Shown in pieces: positions 1 to 8,298 of a stretch of DNA of 64,000 bases. The notes under the pieces were generated by a model. The model was not told the origin of the DNA. It did not search any database and saw only the letters and a list, made by a program, of their open reading frames with translations. The position numbers and the translations under genes are program-made. This DNA comes from SAR324 cluster bacterium (lineage in GTDB: Bacteria > SAR324 > NAC60-12): NCBI GenBank assembly GCA_029245725.1, contig JAQWOT010000324.1, positions 1 through 64,000 on the forward strand, in the 5' to 3' direction. The first letter of the stretch is position 1. The number at the start of each line of letters is the position of its first letter.

Positions 1-325
1 GGTTGGTGATGACGAATGTGTGATTGTCATTCCAGCCCACTTGGTAGAAGAGATTGCAGAGGAAGCTGTTGAAATGACTGCATTTGAGGGTTTTGTGGTG
101 GAGAGAGTTCGGGAAGGTGCGTCCATCATTGGACTTTATCCCGCTACAAAAGAAGAGAATCAGAAGGCGTTTGCTCAATGGAGAATGCGGGTAGGCCTTA
201 GGCTTCACTTTGATCACTCATTCAAGAAATCTTTGAGTTTCCGCTATGCAGAATTCAAATTCTGTGGCTTTTTAGCAAAGAAGAAGCTCAAGGCTCCTGC
301 TAAAGAGAGGAAAGCCACTAGTTGA
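1..325 (+). CDS. RraA-like protein, C-terminal part (5' end outside window)
   Basis: The frame is open from base 2, so the gene begins before the window. The visible start, with DDECVIVIPAHLVEEIAEEA and later GLYPATKEENQKAFAQW, matches the C-terminal end of the RraA / HMG-aldolase-like family (regulator of RNase E in E. coli, but many members are aldolases or decarboxylases), so the precise function cannot be told from this piece. Family members normally end close to the FAQWR position; here the frame continues about 44 more residues, basic and without recognisable motif, and overlaps the tail of the convergent MFS gene by 82 bases. The extension may be real, or a small frameshift may have removed the usual stop. 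Confidence 0.7.
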   Translation, partial: VGDDECVIVIPAHLVEEIAEEAVEMTAFEGFVVERVREGASIIGLYPATKEENQKAFAQWRMRVGLRLHFDHSFKKSLSFRYAEFKFCGFLAKKKLKAPAKERKATS

Positions 326-1530
326 AACGCCATTTCGTAGCTACCATAGGTATCGACGATCACACCACAAATCATTGGCCCACCCATCATACCCAGCATA
401 ACAATCAAAGAGGATATTCCCATGATTGTCCCAAAGGAGCGTGGCCCAAAGTAATCCGCCCTGATAGCAACCATCAATGGTCCGCGAGTCCCCCAAGCCA
501 ATCCGTGAAGTACACAGGCTAGAATTAGCATCGGGAAAGCTTCAAAATAAGCGAGAATCAGCATTCCAGACCCATGAAACAGCATGCAGGTCATTGCAAT
601 CAGCCGCTTGTTGAAAATATCACCCAAGAACCCACCGATCCCCAAGCCGATCAACTGAAAAATGCTCACCAAGGAGAAGATCAGACTTGCTTCCGTCAAC
701 CCCAAACCGACTCCCCTTGTCAAATGAGGGACCATGTGGACGATCACTGATGAAACTGAAAGAAGTGCAATACCATGACCGGCTGAAATCAACCAAAAAG
801 CGGGGGTTTGCACTGCATGTCGCCATGTGAATGAGGTTTCTCCACCTCCAGCTTTGTTTTCTAGTGCTTCCTGGCTCACCATTCCATCAACTTGTTCACC
901 TCTCTCTTCGGGGCGATGACGAATCCATTGTACCGTGGGAATACCCAACAAAAAGATCATTCCTCCCGAAATCATAGCTACTGTTCGCCAATCATCCCAC
1001 TCCATTCCCCAGGCGACAACAGGAACGCAGAGTCCACCAATAGAATATCCCATCTGTGACCAAGCAACCGCTTTGGTTCGATGCCGTTGAAACCAGTTAA
1101 CAATCGATACCATCAGAGTGTGAAATCCACCGAGGCTGACTCCAACTGAAATAATAAACACAATGAGGTAGTAGGAAAGTAGCGAATCAGTTTGCGAAAG
1201 CAAAAGGAAGCCAATGCCGAACATAGCAAGCCCGACTGTCAGAATGATTCTTGGACCATATCGATCGACTAACCAGCCCTGCAGGGGACCAAGTAAACCA
1301 CTTTCCACACGAGTCAGAGCAAAAGCTCCTGAAAGGACCGTCATGCTCCAGTTGAATTCTTCATGCAGAACGACCGTATAAAGCCCATAACTCTGCATCC
1401 ACAATACTCCTCCGATGAATTGAATCAGTGCTGCGATGGCAACAATCCACCACCCATAAAACACTTTCCCATTGGGTCTGAACAATTTATCGATTGATTT
1501 TATTGGAGAAACTGAAGATGGCATGAACAT
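244..1530 (-). CDS. MFS transporter, oxalate/formate antiporter-like or monocarboxylate-type
   Basis: Integral membrane transporter of the major facilitator superfamily, about 428 residues, the usual length, with around 12 hydrophobic segments. The N-terminal FYGWWIV and the loop GWLVDRYGPR after the second segment (the MFS motif A position) are typical of the OFA/monocarboxylate branch; substrate is not predictable but a small organic anion is likely. A TTG lies in frame at 1536, but the ATG at 1530 or 1524 is a more natural start; no strong ribosome site is seen for any. The gene stands alone, tail to tail with the RraA-like gene. Confidence 0.85.
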   Translation of the reverse strand: MFMPSSVSPIKSIDKLFRPNGKVFYGWWIVAIAALIQFIGGVLWMQSYGLYTVVLHEEFNWSMTVLSGAFALTRVESGLLGPLQGWLVDRYGPRIILTVGLAMFGIGFLLLSQTDSLLSYYLIVFIISVGVSLGGFHTLMVSIVNWFQRHRTKAVAWSQMGYSIGGLCVPVVAWGMEWDDWRTVAMISGGMIFLLGIPTVQWIRHRPEERGEQVDGMVSQEALENKAGGGETSFTWRHAVQTPAFWLISAGHGIALLSVSSVIVHMVPHLTRGVGLGLTEASLIFSLVSIFQLIGLGIGGFLGDIFNKRLIAMTCMLFHGSGMLILAYFEAFPMLILACVLHGLAWGTRGPLMVAIRADYFGPRSFGTIMGISSLIVMLGMMGGPMICGVIVDTYGSYEMAFQLVAFLSLAGALSFFFAKKPQNLNSA

Positions 1531-1766
1531 CAGCAAAAACGTAAGGACTGCGGATCAACGTCCTTCACTTTTCCAATGGAGGTCAGCTGGACAGGCGATC
1601 GATGACTTCAGAGAGCAAATCCGTTGGGAAGAAACGGACCGGAATGTTTGGGAGACTCGCCTTTCAAAAAAAGGTTTTCAGGGCCTGTCTAGTAAGAGTC
1701 TGGTTGTTGGTCCTTTTTAGACTCCCCTAAAGCCATAGAATCGGAAATGCGTATTCAAAGGAAGGA

Positions 1767-1841
1767 TGGTTGGGGTGGCAGGGATCGAACCTGCGCATGG
1801 CGGGATCAAAACCCGCTGCCTTACCACTTGGCTACACCCCA
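1767..1841 (-). tRNA. tRNA-Gln (anticodon TTG), CCA encoded
   Basis: Reading the minus strand from 1841, a 7-bp acceptor stem TGGGGTG/CACCCCA encloses a D arm, a 5-bp anticodon stem GCGGG/CCCGC with loop TTTTGAT (anticodon TTG, glutamine), a short variable region and a T arm GCAGG-TTCGATC-CCTGC. Discriminator A is followed by an encoded CCA at 1769-1767. A discriminator A instead of G is compatible with an organism that charges tRNA-Gln indirectly through glutamate and GatCAB (inference). Confidence 0.95.
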
Positions 1842-1892
1842 GAAAGTAAGCTGTTAACCTTAAGGTCTCTATGTTTGAATTTCAAGGAATTT

Positions 1893-4757
1893 TTAGTCAT
1901 TGAGGTAGTTTTCATAAGCCAACTGACGGCTCAATGCCTGATGTTGTTCACTGGACAACTGTTGCCACAAAGCAGGGGAAGCTGGGGTTTTTTCCATCAA
2001 ATCGCCAAAAATTTCCAAGGCTTGTTGGAGTTGTCCCATGTCCTTATGCAGTACTCCGGTTTGGTATCGAGCCCAGTTGATTTGCTCCTGTACCCGCTCA
2101 TCAGGCCAATTGGTGTAGGTCACAATCGCCTGCTCGTATTGAGCCAGAGCTCGTTCATCGTTTCGGACTTTATAAAGCATCTCTGCCGCGCGGAAATGAC
2201 TTTGCACAACATAATTTGGGACATCCGGTTCAATAAGCGGATGATTGTATGTGGCGATGGATTTCTGGAAAGCCTCCGCAGCCTCAGTATAACGCCCCAT
2301 CTCTTCATACATTAAGCCCAGTTCATAATAGAGTTCTGGCACTACCTCAGCTTGAAGCAGATCTGTGTCCTGTTCATACTTCTCAATCGCCTGCTCATAA
2401 ACAAGGGCTGCACTCTCAAATTCCTTGGCTTGCTTGTAAACATCGGCAAGCTTCTTACGAACGTCTGCATCGTAAACACTATCTGGATACCGCTGAAGGA
2501 AACGGGCTAGCTGATCTCGAGCCTGCTGAAAATCATCTGCTTGAATCAAGGCCTCAGCAGCCTGCAATTGCAATAATTCCAACATAGGACCCTCTACACG
2601 ACTTTCCAGAAACTGGTACAGGTCCATTGCTTCATTATGGAAACCCAGTTTCTGATGTGCGTGGGCCACCTGAAATAATGTCGTGTCAAATCGGAAGTTG
2701 AGTAGGTACTTAGCCTGGTAATCTCGATAAATCGTGACGACACCCAAATCATCCTGGCGCTGGTAGGCACGATCAACTAGCCCCTTCAAGTTCTCGTCGA
2801 TATTCTCCTGGATGATGTTGCGGCGCACGTAAATACTCTGAGGATATTCCTCCATGAAGCCTTCCAGCGCAGCAATCGCCTCCCGATATGCTCCGTAGAG
2901 TGTGAGCGTCAACCCCTTGCGCAATTTTGCTTCCTCAACCTGTGGAGAATCTGGATAAAGCGTAATGATCTCATCATAGGTTCTCAGCGCTTGGCGATAT
3001 TCATCGGAGTAGGGTCGCTCTGCCTGGATGTTGGCAATACGAAGCTTGCCCATCAGCGCTATCTCCAATGAATAGCTGCGGATGGCATTGCTGTAGGCAG
3101 CGATCGCTTCATCCTCCTTACCCTCATCCCTCAGAAAATCACCTAACCGCAGTGCGACAAATTTTGAGAAATCTGCGTCAGGATAGCGATCTAGCAGCAG
3201 TTGGAAAATTTCTCGAGCCACATCGTAGTCTGCATTTTCGTAGTAGGTCTCTCCCATGTGGAAGAGCAACATTGGATCTTCCTGAACATACCGACTGTCT
3301 AGTGCTCGGGCTCGATCAAAAAAGTCTCTAGCTTCAGGGAATTTTTGTTGTTGGTAGTACGCCTGTGCAATCTTGTAGTAAGCAATATGGATGAATTTTG
3401 GATTTGGCATCGCCTTGAGGTATTCCTCAAACTGCAAAATCGCCTGGCCCCATTCTCGTCGAGCGATCTGATTCAATGCTTGCCAGAATGAGGATTCCTG
3501 TGCTTCGTAGGAGGAGGGAAAATCTCTTCTCAGAAGTTCGTAGCTCGTGTTCGCCTCTTGGCTGAAGCGCATCTGCTGGTAACTGCGACCTATTCGAAAC
3601 TGAGCATGCGGAATTAAGTCTTTGGCTATCTCTGTCGAATTTGCCACCCTGATTGCTGTTGTGTAATCATCAATCGCTTGATGATAGTTCCTTCCTCGTC
3701 GTCTTTCCAATTGGGTATACTTGGTATCAGCAATCCTGAACAAAGACTGGATGGCTAGAGGATTCCATTCATCCTCAAATTCACTAACGCCATTTTTCCC
3801 TGCTGCATAAGCCTTCTGAAACTGCTCGATAGCCAGGTCATATTCACTTTTGCGGAAATGATTTTCACCTTGTTGATAAGCCGCTCTAATTTCTGCCTTA
3901 AGAACGCGTTTTTCTCGATCTAACTTGGCAGCTTCCTCTGGTGTCAATGAAGAATCTTCCTCCTCAATGGCAATGTCTTGAAAAATGGGTTGACCATAGA
4001 TTCGAATCACCCAACGAGCAGGGTCTGAGAGCTCATCTTTTTCAAGCCTGAAATCTGTCGCAATCTGCCCCAAGGTGACAAACACCTGATTAGGATCAGT
4101 GGTCAATTCATCGACCCGTACACGACCATCTTTATAGGGTGTCAGCGTAAATGAATTACCCGGTGCTGTATCCGCAAACCGTAAGCGTACCATTCGATCC
4201 TGAGGGTTTTCCAGAACAAATAAGCGAGGAGGACCCGTGAACGAGAAGGTCAGACTCGTAAAATCTGGATTGCTGTCGTCGTAGTCCAAAGCCTCCAAGG
4301 CAATAGTTGCTGGCTCTGGATCTGGCGGGAGTGTGACGGGAGGCAGTTGAATTAACGGGCGGAATCGGAAGACCAATTGTCCAGGGTTATTGCCTGGTAC
4401 CATGTCGAAAATTAAATCATCCTTACGAAGCTTGAATTGGGCCCAAGTGTCTGGATCCATATCCAAAAACCTTATTCCTTCAACCTGAGGATCATTAAAC
4501 AATCGATCACGACGTCCATCCGCAAAAGTAGCCTTAGTATTGCGGAACTTGACAACCAAGGTACGGGCTTTGAGATTTTCATTAAGCTCATATATCGGCT
4601 TGCCACTGGTTTGCAGAGTGATGCTGACCTGCTCACCTTTGCGCAGCAGTTCCACCCCAGAGATGCTCATTGGTTCTTCCTGAGCGTTTACGCTCATTGG
4701 AAAAAACATTAATATCGAAATGATCAACCAGCAGCTGGTTTGGTATTTAGCCTTCAT
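1893..4757 (-). CDS. Large exported TPR protein with AMIN-like N-terminal domain
   Basis: 954 residues. A signal peptide with cleavage after VNA (about residue 25) sends it to the periplasm. Residues about 30-260 form a beta-rich region with AMIN-like character (VSITLQTSGKPIY, ARTLVVKF), a domain found in periplasmic proteins that bind peptidoglycan or secretin-type pores. Residues about 290-945 are a long run of tetratricopeptide repeats, for example around AIEQFQKAYAAGKN and YTEAAEAFQKS, with family resemblance to the YbgF/CpoB and BamD kind of scaffold. It is the last gene of the overlapping run from thrC and lies 21 bases after the prepilin peptidase gene. A scaffold role in the envelope is inference; no enzyme motif is present. 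Confidence 0.8.
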   Translation of the reverse strand: MKAKYQTSCWLIISILMFFPMSVNAQEEPMSISGVELLRKGEQVSITLQTSGKPIYELNENLKARTLVVKFRNTKATFADGRRDRLFNDPQVEGIRFLDMDPDTWAQFKLRKDDLIFDMVPGNNPGQLVFRFRPLIQLPPVTLPPDPEPATIALEALDYDDSNPDFTSLTFSFTGPPRLFVLENPQDRMVRLRFADTAPGNSFTLTPYKDGRVRVDELTTDPNQVFVTLGQIATDFRLEKDELSDPARWVIRIYGQPIFQDIAIEEEDSSLTPEEAAKLDREKRVLKAEIRAAYQQGENHFRKSEYDLAIEQFQKAYAAGKNGVSEFEDEWNPLAIQSLFRIADTKYTQLERRRGRNYHQAIDDYTTAIRVANSTEIAKDLIPHAQFRIGRSYQQMRFSQEANTSYELLRRDFPSSYEAQESSFWQALNQIARREWGQAILQFEEYLKAMPNPKFIHIAYYKIAQAYYQQQKFPEARDFFDRARALDSRYVQEDPMLLFHMGETYYENADYDVAREIFQLLLDRYPDADFSKFVALRLGDFLRDEGKEDEAIAAYSNAIRSYSLEIALMGKLRIANIQAERPYSDEYRQALRTYDEIITLYPDSPQVEEAKLRKGLTLTLYGAYREAIAALEGFMEEYPQSIYVRRNIIQENIDENLKGLVDRAYQRQDDLGVVTIYRDYQAKYLLNFRFDTTLFQVAHAHQKLGFHNEAMDLYQFLESRVEGPMLELLQLQAAEALIQADDFQQARDQLARFLQRYPDSVYDADVRKKLADVYKQAKEFESAALVYEQAIEKYEQDTDLLQAEVVPELYYELGLMYEEMGRYTEAAEAFQKSIATYNHPLIEPDVPNYVVQSHFRAAEMLYKVRNDERALAQYEQAIVTYTNWPDERVQEQINWARYQTGVLHKDMGQLQQALEIFGDLMEKTPASPALWQQLSSEQHQALSRQLAYENYLND

Positions 4758-4778
4758 CGGCTCATCTTTTATCTAAAC

Positions 4779-5546
4779 TCAGAAAATTTGATACAGAGGC
4801 CATTGGTCGAGAATTTCTGGATATGTCCAATGCACTACTAGACCTCCCAGGCATAAAAAAGGAGCAAAAGGTACTGGGGTTTCTCGCAAGTTCTGTCGAT
4901 TCTTTAGCAGCCATAAACCACCAAATAGTGATCCACTGATCGCTGCCACAAAGATAACAAAAATAAGCCCCTCCGGACCAGTCCATGCACCAATCAATGC
5001 CATGACCGCAGGATCTCCATCTCCAAGTCCTGCTCTACCTCGAAGGGCCTCATAAAGTACACCTAACAAATACAGTCCACCTGCCCCAAGTAGAGCACCA
5101 TAAACTGCTCCACGAACTGAACCTGGTTCATTCAATAACAAAATCGTAAAATGTAGGGATAGTGTCAGGATGACAATGCGGTATTCAATCCACATCGTAT
5201 GCCAGTCAATTGCTGCGATGAGCAGCAAAGACCAGAGCATTAGCAATTCCTGACAAAGTTGCCAAGGCTCTTGAGGTCTGTCAGGCCAAAATCCTAGCCA
5301 AATTCCGAGTGGGAACCCAAAAGCTAACCATGGCGAAATTGCCCCACATTTCAGACATCTTCCCTTGTTTTTAAAGGCATTGAAAAGCAGCGACTTTCGC
5401 CAGCCTGTCAGCATTTCAAGACACGACGAACAACGCTGAGATGGCTGGGGGATTTCAGCCTCTTGAAGTATTTGGCACCACCACCGCTCTGCTAGCCAAC
5501 CGAGACTCAAAGCGCCTAAAGTCCAGAACAACAACCACAAGGTCAT
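4779..5546 (-). CDS. Prepilin peptidase, A24 family
   Basis: 255-residue polytopic membrane aspartic protease of the type IV prepilin peptidase family, which cleaves and usually N-methylates pilin or pseudopilin precursors at the inner membrane. Two CxxC pairs, CSSC (about 39) and CLKC (about 62), form the zinc-binding cytoplasmic loop of the bifunctional PilD/GspO type. The catalytic aspartates lie in AAIDWH (about 112) and in GLGDGDP (about 173), a variant of the usual GxGDxK motif with Pro where Lys is common. Start overlaps the fecR-like stop by 4 bases (ATGA). No pilus or type II secretion genes are nearby, so its substrates must be encoded elsewhere. Confidence 0.88.
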   Translation of the reverse strand: MTLWLLFWTLGALSLGWLAERWWCQILQEAEIPQPSQRCSSCLEMLTGWRKSLLFNAFKNKGRCLKCGAISPWLAFGFPLGIWLGFWPDRPQEPWQLCQELLMLWSLLLIAAIDWHTMWIEYRIVILTLSLHFTILLLNEPGSVRGAVYGALLGAGGLYLLGVLYEALRGRAGLGDGDPAVMALIGAWTGPEGLIFVIFVAAISGSLFGGLWLLKNRQNLRETPVPFAPFLCLGGLVVHWTYPEILDQWPLYQIF

Positions 5547-6491
5547 TTCCCCGGCAGAATTTTACCGGTATCTGCATCAATCTCTAAGCGTTTGACATCA
5601 CCAGGCTTACGAATTTCAATCTCAGTTCCTGAGATTTTTAAACCAAGAGGATCATTGACCATGACGATGAAGCGTAAAAAGCCCTTTCGATACAGTCGAT
5701 CTGGGACAAGCAATTGAACTTCGACCTCAGCCTTTCCTTCTTCATCCAAGCGCACCCCATCAGGAAAATGGACTCCTTCACCATCCGTCAAAATACTAAG
5801 TGGTAATCCAGCGCCAATTGCTTCACCTTTCAGCTCACGTGCTTGAATCTGAATCAGTAGCTTTTGAGAACTGCGCTCACTTACAAGTTCACTTGGCTCA
5901 GCCTGCAGCTGAAGTTGTTGAGTCAACTTTTCAATTCGGTCAGAGAGTATGTCACCTCGGTTGACACCAAGGACCACCTCTCCCAGCTCCAGAAGTGCTT
6001 TTCCTCGAACGTTTTGAACGAGTAGCTTCCCTGAGAAAAGCGCCACAAATCCTTGCTCTTTCGTCACTTGCACATGAAAGGAAGTTCCCTCAGGTTTTAA
6101 TTGAAAATCAGGAGTTTCGATGACTGTATGATCACTCCTGCCAAAAAAATTGCTCAAGGATGGTCCAAATCTTAGCAATAATTTTCTTCGGAAGGTACGC
6201 TCTCCCGCACCATGTTCAGAAGCTTCTTGAATTTGAAATTCTGTGTTTTCAATCAATCGAATCTCAGAGCCATCACGAAATAGAATCGTTGCTTTCCCAT
6301 CTACTCCTGTACGAACCAGATCCCTTTCATAAAGCAGCAAACCCTCACGTCCCTGAGTTGTTCGCATACTTTTGGATAGAGTGGGCCTCAACTACACCTT
6401 TTGATGAATAGAGAGTAGCCACCGCATCCTGAGCTAGAGCCGCGAAGCTAAAGGTGGTTAGCAGACAGAGCGTCAACACCAATTGGATCAA
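5543..6491 (-). CDS. FecR-domain exported protein, frameshifted near the N terminus
   Basis: The main frame (from about 6391 down) holds a FecR-type domain: RDLVRTGVDGKATILFRDGS, then ETPDFQLKPEGTSFHV, followed by a C-terminal Ig/beta-like stretch ending GKILPGK. In that frame a stop sits just upstream and no signal peptide exists. One frame over, a TTG at 6491, overlapping the upstream TGA and preceded by GGGAGG, opens a good signal peptide (LCLLTTFSFAALA, then QDAVATLYSSKGVVEAHS), exactly the usual FecR beginning. The two halves join near the A-run at about 6370-6375 if one base is skipped. Family members typically sense or bind at the cell envelope; here the role is unknown. Confidence 0.7.
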
Positions 6492-7294
6492 AGGTGGCCT
6501 CCCTCATAACTCCTTGGCACCCAACGTTGTCGCCTGACAAAATCCAAGTAGGCTGGAAGCAAAATTTTCGAATTAAGAAGACCCTCATGATATTCAAGTT
6601 GGGGAAAAATATGATATCTCCAGTAGGCACAGTTTCTTCCTGCCTCACGCATCTTCATAAAGCTAGTTTCACGGGTGCTGGTAAAAAGCATACCTGGAGC
6701 GCTTGGGGCAGGGGGAAGTTCTTGGTCCACTCCTGGCCACTGCATTTCTGCTTGCATAGCAGCAACTCGGTTGCTGCTTTTAACTTTTTGAATTCTATCC
6801 CATTGAAGATCTGATAATTCTTTCAAACCAGGTTCCTGACGAAGCTTCTCCCAATCCTGCGCTTTGACCCAGTCTACATGCTGTTGCCAAGTCTTCTTTT
6901 CATATTCCTCAGCAATGTAGGGGTGTCCATCCAGAACCGCCATTGAACGAAGACGATTTGGTTCCCACGCTGAGATCAAATAGCCCATGCGTGCACCCTC
7001 ACCAATTCCAAGAAAGTGGACGTTCTCTAATTCAAGGGTAGTCAACAAGCAACAGAGATCTTGCAATCGTGCTGCTGGCAAATAATCGGAGATATCATCA
7101 GAATCATCACTTCTTCCCTGTCCAAGCGGATCCATTCTCAAAACACGATACTCTTGTTGCAACACATCAAGATATCCTGCTTCTTCCCAAGATTGCAGAT
7201 CCATCCAAAGCGAAGGATAGAGCAAAAGGTATGGTCCTCGTTCACCATCAAGATCATAAAATATTTTTCGTTGCCTCGAGACTACAAACGCCAT
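6488..7294 (-). CDS. Alpha/beta-hydrolase-like protein without the nucleophile serine
   Basis: 268 residues with the order of strands expected for an alpha/beta hydrolase: YRVLRMDPLGQGRSD in the oxyanion/early region, the nucleophile-elbow position VHFLGIGEGARMG (about residue 96), SMAVLDGH, and a C-terminal EYHEGLLN that could supply the histidine. The elbow, normally GxSxG, reads GIGEG, so the nucleophile serine is glycine and ordinary ester hydrolysis looks impossible. It sits 2 bases after the LpxL-like gene and overlaps the start of the fecR-like gene. A non-catalytic or altered role is inferred. Confidence 0.75.
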   Translation of the reverse strand: MAFVVSRQRKIFYDLDGERGPYLLLYPSLWMDLQSWEEAGYLDVLQQEYRVLRMDPLGQGRSDDSDDISDYLPAARLQDLCCLLTTLELENVHFLGIGEGARMGYLISAWEPNRLRSMAVLDGHPYIAEEYEKKTWQQHVDWVKAQDWEKLRQEPGLKELSDLQWDRIQKVKSSNRVAAMQAEMQWPGVDQELPPAPSAPGMLFTSTRETSFMKMREAGRNCAYWRYHIFPQLEYHEGLLNSKILLPAYLDFVRRQRWVPRSYEGGHL

Positions 7295-7296
7295 TG

Positions 7297-8298
7297 TTAG
7301 TTCATTCCTCCCTCAAGCTTTTGCTCCATCTTCTGGGAAAAAGCCTCATCTTCCGAGGAAGCTTGATGACGCCAGCGACGATGAAACCAGGCCCATTGGG
7401 GCGGATCGACACGTATTAATTCCTCAATTCTTTGATTGAGCCAACGAGTAATTCTGTAGAGATCTTCCTCCAGGACTTTGGATTCTGAATGAAAGTTACC
7501 CCAGTCATAAATCTTTACCTCAAAACTACCATCAGGTTGCCGCAATGTCGTAAATCCTAATACCGGAGCCCCAGTTTTCATAGCAAACCGAGCAACACTT
7601 ACCGGTGTCTTAGCCAACATTCCAAAAAAAGGTGCCCAGACACTTGGAACATTCGTGTCCTGATCTACAGCTAGAAACAAAATTCCATTTCGTTTGAAAC
7701 AGTTAAGAATTTTGCGCATCGTCTTAGGATCACCTCTTGGTATCAACTCTAGATTACCCCTCTGTCGATGTTGTCGGATCAACTCATTCAGACGTTCATC
7801 TGGAACGTTCGTTGTCACCAAGGCAGCATAGTGCCCTTTTTCTGCTGCAAAGGGCAGAAGCATCTCCCAGTTCCCCATGTGAAGTCCCACAAAGATCACA
7901 CCTTTCCCTTTTGCTAACGCCTGCTCAACGATTGGATACCCCTCCACAATCACATGCTCTTGATGATTTTTCATCAAGTGGTTCAGGGCGAAGAATTCCA
8001 TTAGCAGCATCCCAAAGTGCTTGAAGCATTCATGCAACCATTGGGAACGAGTGGATTCAGAGACCTCCGGAAAGACACGCCCCAGTTGGACCCTTGCGAT
8101 TCCTCTCTCCTTGGAAAGTAACCAATAAGCAAGATTACCAATTCCACGACCAATCTTTTGAAGTTGACTTAGCGTAAGTCGATCTCCCAACCACAAACCG
8201 AATTTGAAGAGTTGATATTGCAGATTTCGGCTGAGACGAATTGTCCAGGAAGCTCGTGGATCTTTACGAAACTGGGAGTAAGAAATTGAATCAGTCAT
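7297..8298 (-). CDS. LpxL/HtrB-type lipid A acyltransferase family protein
   Basis: 333 residues from the ATG at 8298, which overlaps the thrC stop by 8 bases (ATGACTGA); a longer upstream frame is only thrC shadow. The family transfers a fatty acyl chain to lipid A precursors or other lipids at the inner membrane. The catalytic HX4(D/E) motif is present in GLHMGNWEML (about residue 139), and later blocks ELIPRGD, FLAVDQD and VSVARFAMKTGAPV agree with the family. Typical family length is about 300-330. The exact acceptor (lipid A or another glycolipid) cannot be told. Operon position between thrC and an altered hydrolase is unusual. Confidence 0.85.
   Translation of the reverse strand: MTDSISYSQFRKDPRASWTIRLSRNLQYQLFKFGLWLGDRLTLSQLQKIGRGIGNLAYWLLSKERGIARVQLGRVFPEVSESTRSQWLHECFKHFGMLLMEFFALNHLMKNHQEHVIVEGYPIVEQALAKGKGVIFVGLHMGNWEMLLPFAAEKGHYAALVTTNVPDERLNELIRQHRQRGNLELIPRGDPKTMRKILNCFKRNGILFLAVDQDTNVPSVWAPFFGMLAKTPVSVARFAMKTGAPVLGFTTLRQPDGSFEVKIYDWGNFHSESKVLEEDLYRITRWLNQRIEELIRVDPPQWAWFHRRWRHQASSEDEAFSQKMEQKLEGGMN

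Noticed and set aside
1472-1720. 82-codon plus-strand frame between the MFS gene and tRNA-Gln
   Set aside because: Its first third is antisense to the MFS N terminus, it lacks a ribosome site and its composition is not protein-like; the 1537-1766 stretch holds no convincing gene.
1680-1766. Intrinsic terminator after tRNA-Gln
   Set aside because: The A/T-rich pairing near 1665-1685 has a stem of mostly A-T pairs and no GC core; too weak to list.
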